Shown in pieces: positions 1 to 6,205 of a DNA stretch of 10,107 bases. The notes under the pieces are model-generated. The model had not been told where the DNA came from, made no database searches, and saw nothing but the letters and a program-made list of their open reading frames with translations. This stretch comes from Prevotella sp. UBA3757 (GTDB lineage: Bacteria; Bacteroidota; Bacteroidia; Bacteroidales; Bacteroidaceae): assembly GCA_002371715.1 (NCBI GenBank), contig DFGF01000003.1, positions 1 through 10,107 of the forward strand. The letters run 5' to 3'. A program made the position numbers and the translations under genes. Positions within the stretch are counted from its first letter, which is position 1, and every line of letters starts with the position of its first letter.

Positions 1-15
1 TTGTTAAGAATTGAA

Positions 16-50
16 AGCTGCCACCCGTCCGCGATGGATAGGTGGCAGTT
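16..50. terminator. Imperfect hairpin, possible terminator of the Rpn-like gene
   Basis: CTGCCACC at 18-25 is the exact reverse complement of GGTGGCAG at 41-48. The stem can extend outward by a G-T wobble and an A-T pair (16-17 with 49-50). After a C26/A40 mismatch it can also extend inward (27-30 with 36-39), leaving a 5-base loop. It lies about 75 bp beyond the stop codon of the minus-strand gene at 123-518. Read on the minus strand it is followed by a moderately T-rich stretch (1-15), so it may end that transcript. There is no clean T-run, so intrinsic terminator activity is uncertain. Confidence 0.45.
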
Positions 51-60
51 ATGTGTAGAA

Positions 61-96
61 GACCCTCCCCCGGCCCCTCCCTGCGAGGGAGGGGAG
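61..96. repeat. G/C-rich REP-like hairpin with a G-quadruplex-capable minus strand
   Basis: Positions 74-82 (CCCCTCCCT) pair perfectly with 86-94 (AGGGAGGGG) around a 3-base GCG loop, giving a very stable 9-bp stem. On the minus strand, 81 down to 63 holds four runs of three or more G separated by A, CC and A, which fits a G-quadruplex that would compete with the hairpin. Similar C/G-rich palindromes occur scattered between genes in Prevotella-like genomes as I recall them, so a dispersed REP-like element is the likeliest identity. I could not check copy number. Confidence 0.55.
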
Positions 97-122
97 TAGA
101 GAGTTTCTTCAGTAGTGCATTC

Positions 123-518
123 TTACAGTGCCTCAATTTCCTGGGCCGTGAGGCCGGTAACCTTGATGATGTCATCCGTGGGCAGCCCCATAGCCTTCAA
201 GTTGGTGGCAACTTCTACCGCTTTTTGCTTCTCACCCTCGGCGCGTCCCTCAACGCGTCCTTCTTCTCTGCCTCTCTCAAGTCCCTCGGCGCGTCCCTCG
301 GCGCGTCCTTCTTCTCTGCCTCTCTCAAGTCCTTTTAGTTCCCCTTTATTAAAGGCGGTGTCGAGGGTATTGGTGTAGTCCCAGTATTCTTTTAAGCTGT
401 CTTCGTACTGACGGCGCTCTACTTCGTTGTACTTAGCAATCTCGGCCTGCTCAAACAGTTTCTTGAATCCGAAGTCGGTATACGGATTGATGTATTTCTC
501 TTTGATGTCGTCTGCCAT
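123..518 (-). CDS. Rpn-family nuclease/putative transposase with the catalytic core deleted
   Basis: The 131-residue product begins with the typical Rpn/TIGR01784-type N-terminus (KYINPYTDFGFKKLF, residues 8-22). At residues 22-25 it passes straight into sequence typical of the C-terminal part of the family (FEQAEIAK, then YEDSLKEYWDYTNTLDTAF). Full-length relatives are roughly 280-380 residues, so about 200 residues carrying the PD-(D/E)XK active site appear to be missing in frame. Residues about 66-97 are charged RGREEGRAEG repeats, and the C-terminal helix ends in the common motif TGLTAQEIEAL. The start at 518 is preferred over the upstream ATG at 548, because 548 falls inside the predicted -7 box and would lie upstream of the transcript start. 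It is either a decaying element or a short non-nuclease form; family membership is fairly secure, function is not. Confidence 0.75.
   Translation of the reverse strand: MADDIKEKYINPYTDFGFKKLFEQAEIAKYNEVERRQYEDSLKEYWDYTNTLDTAFNKGELKGLERGREEGRAEGRAEGLERGREEGRVEGRAEGEKQKAVEVATNLKAMGLPTDDIIKVTGLTAQEIEAL
240..335. repeat. 48-bp in-frame tandem duplication in the Rpn-like gene
   Basis: Two adjacent 48-bp units (240-287 and 288-335) are nearly identical, and the stretch 255-284 recurs exactly at 303-332. Each unit encodes 16 residues of the pattern GLERGREEGRAEGRAE, so gain or loss of a unit keeps the reading frame. Charged E/G/R repeats of this kind are frequent in Rpn-family proteins near the C-terminus and vary in number. 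Confidence 0.85.
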
Positions 519-545
519 AGCATGCCTTACTTTGAATAATTTCTG

Positions 546-577
546 CAAAGATAACTACAAATTCTGAAACTCCCAAA
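546..577 (-). promoter_or_regulatory. Bacteroidota-type promoter of the Rpn-like gene
   Basis: Read on the minus strand, TTTG (577-574) is followed after 20 bp by TATCTTTG (553-546). This fits the Bacteroidota TTTG / TAnnTTTG consensus with normal spacing. Transcription would start near 540, giving a leader of about 20 bases with an AAGTAAGG-like stretch before the ATG at 518. An intact promoter suggests the core-deleted gene is still expressed. Confidence 0.65.
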
Positions 578-649
578 CAATTTGTGGTATTTTTGGTCGT
601 GGCGTCTGCAAAGAATCGTGTATGGATTATCAAGAAAGAGGGCGAATGC

Positions 650-680
650 TTGCAGGGTTTCAAAAAAAGTCGTAACTTTG
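650..680 (+). promoter_or_regulatory. Bacteroidota-type promoter of the DUF3737 gene
   Basis: TTG at 650-652 is followed after 20 bp by TAACTTTG at 673-680, a full match to the TAnnTTTG -7 consensus. Transcription should start near 687, about 29 bases before the ATG at 716. The leader is A-rich (GAAGAAGACTAAGG), as is usual for translation initiation in this phylum. Confidence 0.65.
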
Positions 681-715
681 CAGCCACGATTTTTAATAAA
701 GAAGAAGACTAAGGT

Positions 716-1561
716 ATGGAACTGATAAAGGATAAGGAATTCGGAGGCGAACGCCCGCTCTTCGCCACCCACGACTTGAGACTTGAGAATGTGATCATCG
801 CTGACGGCGAGAGCGGCATCAAGCAGTGCCAGAATATGGAGGCCAGCAACTGCCGGTTCTATGGCAAATATCCGTGGTGGCACGTCGACGGTGCACTGAT
901 AGAGGACTGCTACTTTGCCATGGGTTCGCGTTCGGCCATCTGGTACACCAACGACCTGGTGATGCGCCGTTGCCGCATTGACGGTCCGAAATTCTTCCGC
1001 GAGATGAGAAACGTGGAACTGGAGGACGTCAACATCACCGATGCCGACGAGACGTTCTGGAAGGTCAATGGGCTGAAGCTGAAGAATGTCACCCTGCACG
1101 GAGGCACCTATCCCTTCATGTTCAGCGAGAACATCTATGTGGACGGGCTGAACAGCGATGCCAAGTACGTGTTCCAGTACTGCAAGAACGTTGAGGTACA
1201 CAATGCCAAGATGCTGACCAAGGACTCGTTCTGGGAATGCGAGAACGTCACCATCTACGATTCGGAGCTGGACGGGGAATACCTGGCCTGGCACTCGAAG
1301 AACGTGCGGCTGGTGAACTGTCACCTGGCTGGCGAACAGCTGCTCTGCTACACCCAGAACCTCGTGCTCGAGAATTGTACGTTCGACCGCATGTGCGACC
1401 GCGTCTTCGAATACTCTACCGTCGAGGCTGACATCCGCGGCCATATTGAGAACATTAAGAACCCGACCAGCGGACATATCGTGGCCGACAGTATTGGCTC
1501 GGTCACCATTGACGAGAACGTCAGACAGCCGAATGACTGCGAGATTCGAGTTAAGAGTTAA
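716..1561 (+). CDS. DUF3737 family protein (right-handed beta-helix)
   Basis: The 281-residue protein has no signal peptide or membrane segment and should be cytoplasmic. From residue about 20 to 225 it is built of roughly 18-22-residue rungs, each with a turn and a short strand: NMEASNCRFYG (40-50), GALIEDCYF (59-67), DLVMRRCRI (80-88), NVELEDVNI (99-107), GLKLKNVTL (119-127), NVEVHNAKM (158-166), NVTIYDSEL (177-185), NVRLVNCHL (196-204) and NLVLENCTF (215-223). This ladder indicates a parallel beta-helix. The overall sequence, including the GKYPWWHVD stretch at 50-58, matches my memory of DUF3737. The role of the family is unknown to me. The last four residues (RVKS) and the stop codon lie inside a GAGTTAA repeat, so the C-terminal end may vary between strains. 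The PatB-like gene follows 167 bp downstream with no clear promoter between them, so co-transcription is possible. Confidence 0.8.
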   Translation: MELIKDKEFGGERPLFATHDLRLENVIIADGESGIKQCQNMEASNCRFYGKYPWWHVDGALIEDCYFAMGSRSAIWYTNDLVMRRCRIDGPKFFREMRNVELEDVNITDADETFWKVNGLKLKNVTLHGGTYPFMFSENIYVDGLNSDAKYVFQYCKNVEVHNAKMLTKDSFWECENVTIYDSELDGEYLAWHSKNVRLVNCHLAGEQLLCYTQNLVLENCTFDRMCDRVFEYSTVEADIRGHIENIKNPTSGHIVADSIGSVTIDENVRQPNDCEIRVKS

Positions 1562-1603
1562 GAGTTGAACGTTAAATGAAGAATGAAGAATGAAGAATTT
1601 CTT
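1548..1603. repeat. 7-bp repeat tract at the end of the DUF3737 gene
   Basis: Consecutive 7-mers can be read as GAGTTAA, GAGTTAA, GAGTTGA, ACGTTAA, ATGAAGA (three times) and ATTTCTT, all in one 7-bp phase. The first two units contain the DUF3737 stop codon (1559-1561). A unique stretch of 55 bp (1604-1658) with no recognisable gene or clear promoter separates this tract from the next repeat tract. Confidence 0.8.
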
Positions 1604-1658
1604 TGACCTAAAGGTGCAAAGTGTGGCGTTGCAATGCTACCGCCCTGGAGGTAATCAT

Positions 1659-1756
1659 AATTTCTAATTTCTAATTTCTAATTCCTAATTTAAAATTCCT
1701 AATTTCTAATTTAAATGTTCAATGTTCAATGAATCATGTTCAAAGTTCAAAGTTCA
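1659..1756. repeat. 14-unit 7-bp repeat array across the patB-like start codon
   Basis: Fourteen consecutive heptamers run without a break in period. They are AATTTCT (three times), AATTCCT, AATTTAA, AATTCCT, AATTTCT, AATTTAA, ATGTTCA (twice), ATGAATC, ATGTTCA and AAGTTCA (twice). The array covers the translation initiation region, the ATG at 1729 and codons for about nine N-terminal residues of the C-S lyase. ATG triplets at 1715, 1722, 1729 and 1736 fall in all three frames. Confidence 0.85.
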
Positions 1757-2904
1757 ACTTTGATGAAGTCATTCAGCGCAGGGGTACGGGGTGCGTCAAA
1801 TGGGACGAAGCTCCTGACGAGGATGTGATACCGCTCTGGGTGGCCGATATGGACTTTGCCGTGGCTCCGGCCATCCAGGAGGCCATCCGGCAGCGAGCCG
1901 AGCACCCGGTCTTTGGCTATACGTACGTGCAGGACGACTATTATGAGGCCGTCATCGGGTGGTTCCGGCGCCGCCACCATTGGGACATCCGGCGCGAATG
2001 GATACTCTATACGACGGGCGTCGTACCGGCCATGTCGGTGGCCGTCAAGGCACTGACGATGCCTGGCGAGCGGGTACTGATACTCTCGCCTGACTATAAC
2101 TGCTTCTTCACGAGCATCAGGAACAATGGCTGCGAGGTGGCCGAGAGCGTGCTGCGGCTGAACGGCTCGCAACCTGGTCGCTTCGAGGTGGACTGGGAGG
2201 ACTTCGAGGCCCAGTGTGCCGACGAGAAGACGACGCTCTTCCTGCTGTGCAACCCGCACAACCCCACCGGCCGCGTTTGGACACGCGAGGAGCTGGAACG
2301 GATGCGCGACACGTGCCGTCGCCACCAGGTGCGCATCGTGGCTGACGAGATTCACTGTGAACTGGTCATGCCCGGCATCGCCTACTGTCCGATGGGCACG
2401 GTGGACGGCGAGGCCGTCATCCTGAACTCGCCGTCGAAGTCGTTCAATATTGCGGGCCTGATGATGGCTAATATCATCTGTCAGGACGCTGCGACGCGCC
2501 GGCGGCTGGACCGCGCCATCAATATCAACGAGGTGTGCGACGTCAATCCCTTCGCTCCCGTAGCCGTCACCGCTGCCTACAACGACGGCGAGGCGTGGCT
2601 CGACGCCCTCAACGCCTATATTTGCGACAACTACAACGCGCTGTGCGGTTTTGCCGCACAGAGCCTGCCCGGCTGGCGCGTGATGCCGCTGGAGGGCACC
2701 TACCTGGCCTGGGTGGACGTCAGTGCTTGTTGCGATTCGGTCGCAACATATTGTGAAGAGCTGCTGGATGAGGCGCGCGTCTGGGTGAACCCGGGCACGA
2801 TGTACGGGCGGGAGAGCGGTGAGGGCTATCTGCGCATCAACCTGGCCTGTCCGCGCAGCAGACTGATGGAAGCATTAAACAGAATTAAACAGACAATAAA
2901 ATGA
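1729..2904 (+). CDS. patB: PatB/MalY-type PLP-dependent C-S lyase (cystathionine beta-lyase family)
   Basis: This 391-residue fold-type I aminotransferase-family enzyme is expected to release thiol, pyruvate and ammonia from cystathionine or other cysteine S-conjugates in the cytoplasm. It aligns from memory with Bacillus PatB: NFDEVIQRRGT (10-20), VKWD, PLWVADMDF (35-43), the FGYT stretch, LLCNPHNPTGRVW and VADEIHCEL with Asp206 for the PLP ring nitrogen. SPSKSFNIAG (234-243) carries the Schiff-base Lys237, and Arg369 in YLRINLACP should bind the substrate carboxylate. Length is normal for the family. ATG 1729 is the only in-frame start; homologues begin at about NFD, so residues 2-8 come from the 7-bp repeats. 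It overlaps the transporter gene by ATGA, which implies translational coupling. Malate-type regulatory roles, as in E. coli MalY, cannot be judged from sequence. Confidence 0.88.
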   Translation: MNHVQSSKFNFDEVIQRRGTGCVKWDEAPDEDVIPLWVADMDFAVAPAIQEAIRQRAEHPVFGYTYVQDDYYEAVIGWFRRRHHWDIRREWILYTTGVVPAMSVAVKALTMPGERVLILSPDYNCFFTSIRNNGCEVAESVLRLNGSQPGRFEVDWEDFEAQCADEKTTLFLLCNPHNPTGRVWTREELERMRDTCRRHQVRIVADEIHCELVMPGIAYCPMGTVDGEAVILNSPSKSFNIAGLMMANIICQDAATRRRLDRAININEVCDVNPFAPVAVTAAYNDGEAWLDALNAYICDNYNALCGFAAQSLPGWRVMPLEGTYLAWVDVSACCDSVATYCEELLDEARVWVNPGTMYGRESGEGYLRINLACPRSRLMEALNRIKQTIK

Positions 2905-4784
2905 AACAGAGAAGTGAGGTAAACGTTTGGTCAGTCACGTGGGGTGTGCTCATGGCTGTGCTGTTCTCGGCAGCAGCAGCCTACCTCGGACTGAAGGTGG
3001 GTCAGGTGTTCGAGGCAGCTATCCCGATAGCTATTATAGCGGTGGGCGTCTCGGCTGCTGCCAAGCGCTCGGATGCGCTGCGCGAGAATGTCATTATCCA
3101 GTCCATCGGTGCCTGTTCGGGGGCCGTGGTCGCCGGAGCCATCTTTACGCTGCCGGCCATCTACATCCTGCAGGCCAAGTACCCGGAGATGAGTGCCGAC
3201 TTCCTGAAGATATTCGTTGCGTCGCTCCTGGGCGGCGTGCTGGGCATCCTGTTCCTGATACCGTTCCGGCGCTATTTCGTGGAGTCACCCCAGGAGCAGT
3301 TCCCCTTCCCGGAGGCTACGGCCACCACGCAGGTGCTGAAGAGCGGCGACCAGGGCAGCAGCCAGGCCAAGCCGCTGCTGTTTGCCGGACTGGTAGGCGG
3401 TCTCTATGACTTCATCGTGGCCACGTTCGGCTGGTGGAACGAAAACGTGACAAGCCGCATGGTGCCCTTCGGCGACGATGTGGCCGAAAAGCTGAAGCTG
3501 GTGTTCAAGAACAATACTGGTGCGGCCGTGCTGGGCTTAGGCTACATTGTCGGTTTCCGCTATGCGCTGATTATCACGCTCGGCTCGCTGTTCGTGTGGT
3601 GGCTTGTGGTGCCGGTCATGGCCCTGCTTTTCCCCGATACGGTCCTCAACCAGTGGAATCCGGCCATCACGACGGCTGTTGGCGACATGTCGCCGGAGCA
3701 GATATTCACCGCGTACGGCAAGTCGATAGGCATCGGTGCCATTGCGATGGCTGGCGTCATCGGCATCATCAAGTCATGGGGCGTCATCAAGAGTGCCGTA
3801 GGACTGGCAACGAAGCGCACTGCATCAACTGAGAACGGAGAGGTGAGAACGGAGAGACATGACCTTCCCTTCCGCTTCATTGCCACGGCGGCAGTCATCA
3901 CGCTGGTGCTGACCTTCCTGTTCTTCTGGTTGGGCGTCATGGACGGCAACCTGTTGTTTGCCCTGGTGGCCATCATACTGACGGCCGTCATTGCCTTCCT
4001 CTTTACGACCGTGGCTGCCAATGCCATAGCCATCGTGGGCTCTAATCCCGTCAGCGGCATGACGCTGATGACACTCATCCTGGCCTCTGTCGTCATGGTA
4101 GGTGTCGGACTGAAGGGCACGGGTGGCATGGTGGCCGCACTGGTCATGGGCGGTGTGGTCTGCACGGCGCTCTCCATGGCCGGCTCGTTTATTACCGACC
4201 TGAAGATTGGTCACTGGTGTGGTACGGAGCCACGAAAGCAGGAGACATGGAAATTCCTCGGCACACTGGTCAGCGCAGCAACGGTGGGCGGCGTCATGAT
4301 GCTGCTCAACGAGACCTACGGATTTGCTTCGGGTGCGCTGGCTGCCCCCCAGGCCAATGCCATGGCGGCCGTCATCGACCCGCTGATGAACGGTGTCGGT
4401 GCGCCCTGGCCGCTCTATGCCTTAGGAGCCGCTATTGCCATTGTGCTGACGCTGTGTAAGGTGCCAGCACTGGCCTTCGCCTTGGGTATGTTCATCCCGA
4501 TGGAGCTGAACGTGCCCCTGGTCATTGGCGGTGCCATCAGTTGGTATGTCACCAGCCGTTCGAAGGACGAGGCCGTCAACAAGGCGCGTGGCGAGCAGGG
4601 CAACCTGATAGCCTCGGGATTCATAGCCGGTGGAGCGCTGATGGGCGTCGTGAGTGCACTGCTGCGCTTTGGCGGCGTGCAGTTCGACTATTCGGCATGG
4701 TGGGCCAACCCGCTGTCTGAGCTGGCATCGCTGGCAGCCTACGTCCTGCTGATCATCTACTTCATCAAAGCGACGAAGCGATGA
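2901..4784 (+). CDS. OPT-family oligopeptide transporter
   Basis: This 627-residue inner-membrane protein has about 14-16 hydrophobic segments and no cleavable signal. It fits the prokaryotic OPT family (TIGR00733-like), proton-coupled importers of oligopeptides or related chelates. The family-typical stretch SPQEQFPFPEATATTQV lies at 129-145 and the conserved NPVSGMT motif at 382-388, following a segment rich in small residues. The ATG overlaps the stop of the C-S lyase gene (ATGA, 2901-2904), so the two are translated from one message. A hydrophilic loop at about 306-322 contains a 14-bp direct repeat. The gene ends 4 bp from the convergent xerD stop, leaving no room for a separate terminator. 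Substrate is not deducible; peptides, glutathione-like gamma-glutamyl peptides and metal chelates are all possible for OPT proteins. Confidence 0.88.
   Translation: MKQRSEVNVWSVTWGVLMAVLFSAAAAYLGLKVGQVFEAAIPIAIIAVGVSAAAKRSDALRENVIIQSIGACSGAVVAGAIFTLPAIYILQAKYPEMSADFLKIFVASLLGGVLGILFLIPFRRYFVESPQEQFPFPEATATTQVLKSGDQGSSQAKPLLFAGLVGGLYDFIVATFGWWNENVTSRMVPFGDDVAEKLKLVFKNNTGAAVLGLGYIVGFRYALIITLGSLFVWWLVVPVMALLFPDTVLNQWNPAITTAVGDMSPEQIFTAYGKSIGIGAIAMAGVIGIIKSWGVIKSAVGLATKRTASTENGEVRTERHDLPFRFIATAAVITLVLTFLFFWLGVMDGNLLFALVAIILTAVIAFLFTTVAANAIAIVGSNPVSGMTLMTLILASVVMVGVGLKGTGGMVAALVMGGVVCTALSMAGSFITDLKIGHWCGTEPRKQETWKFLGTLVSAATVGGVMMLLNETYGFASGALAAPQANAMAAVIDPLMNGVGAPWPLYALGAAIAIVLTLCKVPALAFALGMFIPMELNVPLVIGGAISWYVTSRSKDEAVNKARGEQGNLIASGFIAGGALMGVVSALLRFGGVQFDYSAWWANPLSELASLAAYVLLIIYFIKATKR
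3830..3857. repeat. 14-bp direct repeat within the OPT transporter gene
   Basis: Two adjacent 14-bp units (3830-3843 and 3844-3857) differ only in the last base. Because 14 is not a multiple of 3, the same DNA is read in two frames, giving ENGEV and then RTERH. It falls in a polar loop between membrane segments. Confidence 0.7.
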
Positions 4785-4788
4785 GGTA

Positions 4789-5724
4789 TTAGAGGGGCTG
4801 CTGGGGTCGGTTTTTCGCCATGTTGCGAGGATGATGGTTCAGAATCTGTTCACGGAGCGTCGTCATGTCGATGTGTGTGTAAATCTCGGTAGTACCAATG
4901 GATTCGTGGCCCAGCATGGCCTGGATGGCTCGCAGGTCGGCACCGCCCTCAAGCAGGGCCGTGGCGAAAGAGTGGCGCAGGGTGTGCGGTGAGATGGTCT
5001 TTTGAATGCCAGCGTCTACGGCAGTCTGCTTGATCATCAGCAGAATCATCGTCCTGGTCAGGTGAGCACCGCGGCGGTTCAGGAACACGTAGTCCTCCTC
5101 GCCGGGCTTGATCTTCATCACGTTCCTGTCCATGAACCAGTAGCCGAGTTCCTTGACGGCGCGTGGCGATATGGGGACCAGCCGCTCTTTCGACCCTTTA
5201 CCCACAACGCGCACGTAGCGTTCCTCCAGATACAGGTCGGAGAGGTGGAGGGAGACCAGTTCCGACACGCGCAGGCCACAGGAAAACAGCACCTCGATGA
5301 TGGCGCGGTTGCGACGGCCCTCCCACTTCGACAGGTCGATGGCATTCTCCAGCATGTCAACCTCAGCGGTCGAGAGCACTTCAGGCAGGTGGTCACCCAA
5401 TACGGGTGACTCCAGCAGTTCACTGGGGTCGTCGTCGCGATAGCCCTCCAACTCAAGGAATCGGAAGAAAGAGCGTATGCCGCTCAGGATGCGGCACTGC
5501 GAGCGCGGATGAATGCCGATGTCGTGAAGCGAGGCCGCAAAGTGCTGCAGGTCAGACAACTGCACACTGAGCAGGTCCTTGTGCTCCTCTTCCACGTAGT
5601 TAATCAGTTTCAGCAGGTCACGGATGTAGGCATCGAGCGTATTGGCCGAATAGCCACGCTGCAGCTTGAGGTAGCGCTGATATTGTCTGACGATATTTGA
5701 CGGCGTTTTCTTGTCTGTTTCCAT
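4789..5724 (-). CDS. xerD: Tyrosine recombinase XerD
   Basis: The 311-residue site-specific recombinase should resolve chromosome dimers at dif together with XerC. The N-terminal SAM-like core-binding domain spans about 8-95 (YQRYLKLQRGYSANTLDAYI at 15-34). The catalytic domain spans about 115-295 with the full set of residues: Arg152 in GLRVSEL, Lys176 in VGKGSKERLVP, His247 and Arg250 in HTLRH, His273 in LGHESIGTT and the nucleophile Tyr282 in IYTH. Spacings match E. coli XerD (Arg148, Lys172, His244, Arg247, His270, Tyr279). The start at 5724 (METDKK) is chosen because the longer reading, from 5835, would begin inside aroQ and upstream of the predicted promoter. It is a single chromosomal gene with no phage or integron neighbours. 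It could be another Xer paralogue, but the LVSLHLSDL stretch favours XerD. Confidence 0.9.
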   Translation of the reverse strand: METDKKTPSNIVRQYQRYLKLQRGYSANTLDAYIRDLLKLINYVEEEHKDLLSVQLSDLQHFAASLHDIGIHPRSQCRILSGIRSFFRFLELEGYRDDDPSELLESPVLGDHLPEVLSTAEVDMLENAIDLSKWEGRRNRAIIEVLFSCGLRVSELVSLHLSDLYLEERYVRVVGKGSKERLVPISPRAVKELGYWFMDRNVMKIKPGEEDYVFLNRRGAHLTRTMILLMIKQTAVDAGIQKTISPHTLRHSFATALLEGGADLRAIQAMLGHESIGTTEIYTHIDMTTLREQILNHHPRNMAKNRPQQPL

Positions 5725-5741
5725 TTTATTTATTAACTTTG
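5711..5741 (+). promoter_or_regulatory. aroQ promoter (Bacteroidota type)
   Basis: TTG at 5711-5713 is followed after 20 bp by TAACTTTG at 5734-5741. The transcript should start near 5748, about 23 bases before the aroQ ATG. The -33 element lies inside the first codons of xerD on the opposite strand. Confidence 0.65.
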
Positions 5742-5755
5742 CCGCCACAAAGTTA
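5734..5755. repeat. Palindrome formed by the two opposed -7 boxes
   Basis: TAACTTTG (5734-5741) and CAAAGTTA (5748-5755) are perfect inverted 8-bp arms around CCGCCA. Each arm is the -7 box of one of the two divergent genes, so the element is also the shared core of the xerD/aroQ promoter region. Confidence 0.7.
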
Positions 5756-5779
5756 CGAAAAATTTTTTGAATGATGAAA
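5748..5779 (-). promoter_or_regulatory. xerD promoter (Bacteroidota type)
   Basis: On the minus strand, TAACTTTG lies at 5755-5748, and TTTC (one mismatch from TTTG) lies 20 bp upstream at 5779-5776. The transcript should start near 5741, giving a leader of roughly 17 bases to the ATG at 5724. The -33 element lies inside the first codons of aroQ. Confidence 0.55.
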
Positions 5780-6196
5780 ATTCTTATCGTTAATGGTCCC
5801 AATTTAAATCTGTTGGGCATCCGCGAACCAGGCATCTATGGCTCTTCCTCCTTCGAACAGTATCTGCCAGTCTTGCAGGCCCGCTATCCTGATGTCGAGA
5901 TAGCGTACTACCAGAGCAACATCGAAGGCGAACTGATTGACAAGATGCAGCAGGAGGGATTCAGCGTCGACGGTATCGTGCTGAATGCCGGAGCCTACAC
6001 GCACACCTCCGTGGCGCTGCACGACTGTATACGCTCACTGAAGTCGCCGGTCGTCGAGGTACACATCTCCAATGTGCACCAGCGTGAGGCCTTCCGCCAC
6101 CATTCCATGATTTCCGCTGCCTGCCTCGGCGTCATCTGCGGCTTCGGCCTCGACTCCTACCGGCTGGCTATAGAAGCACTCCTGGCACGTCGTTAA
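5771..6196 (+). CDS. aroQ: Type II 3-dehydroquinate dehydratase
   Basis: This cytoplasmic dodecameric-family enzyme converts 3-dehydroquinate to 3-dehydroshikimate, the third step of the shikimate pathway. The 141-residue length is typical. Family motifs are all present: ILIVNGPNLNLLG (4-16), Arg18, REPGIYG with the catalytic Tyr23, QSNIEGELID (47-56), VLNAGAYTHTS (69-79) with Asn71, and VEVHISN (94-100) with the general acid His97. RHHS and GVICGFGLDSYRLAIEAL follow towards the C-terminus. ATG codons at 5771 and 5774 are both usable; homologues usually begin MKI, so 5774 is the alternative. The next gene starts 9 bp after the stop, so the two form an operon driven by the promoter at 5711-5741. 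Confidence 0.95.
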   Translation: MMKILIVNGPNLNLLGIREPGIYGSSSFEQYLPVLQARYPDVEIAYYQSNIEGELIDKMQQEGFSVDGIVLNAGAYTHTSVALHDCIRSLKSPVVEVHISNVHQREAFRHHSMISAACLGVICGFGLDSYRLAIEALLARR

Positions 6197-6205
6197 AGCG
6201 AGTCT

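Noticed and set aside
42..378. Plus-strand open frames rich in Ser, Leu and Ala opposite the Rpn-like gene
   Set aside because: They are the complement of the E/G/R repeats of the minus-strand gene, and no promoter is seen.
588..595. TATTTTTG, a further match to the -7 consensus upstream of the DUF3737 gene
   Set aside because: No TTTG or TTG lies 19-21 bp upstream, and the site at 650-680 fits much better in sequence and distance.
527..1477. Long minus-strand open frame (316 codons) opposite the DUF3737 gene
   Set aside because: Its regular composition mirrors the beta-helix repeats read on the other strand. It resembles no family I know, and the plus-strand gene has a promoter and clear family features.
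3560..4177. Minus-strand 205-codon open frame inside the OPT gene
   Set aside because: It is rich in Met, Ala and Thr, as expected from the complement of a membrane protein gene, and no initiation signal is seen.
4782..4791. Possible shared terminator between the convergent OPT and xerD genes
   Set aside because: Only 4 bp separate the stop codons and no inverted repeat is visible there.
4789..5724. XerD as the integrase of a mobile element
   Set aside because: The catalytic residues and spacing match housekeeping XerD, and the neighbours (aroQ, methyltransferase, transporter) are chromosomal with no attachment-site repeats or phage genes seen.
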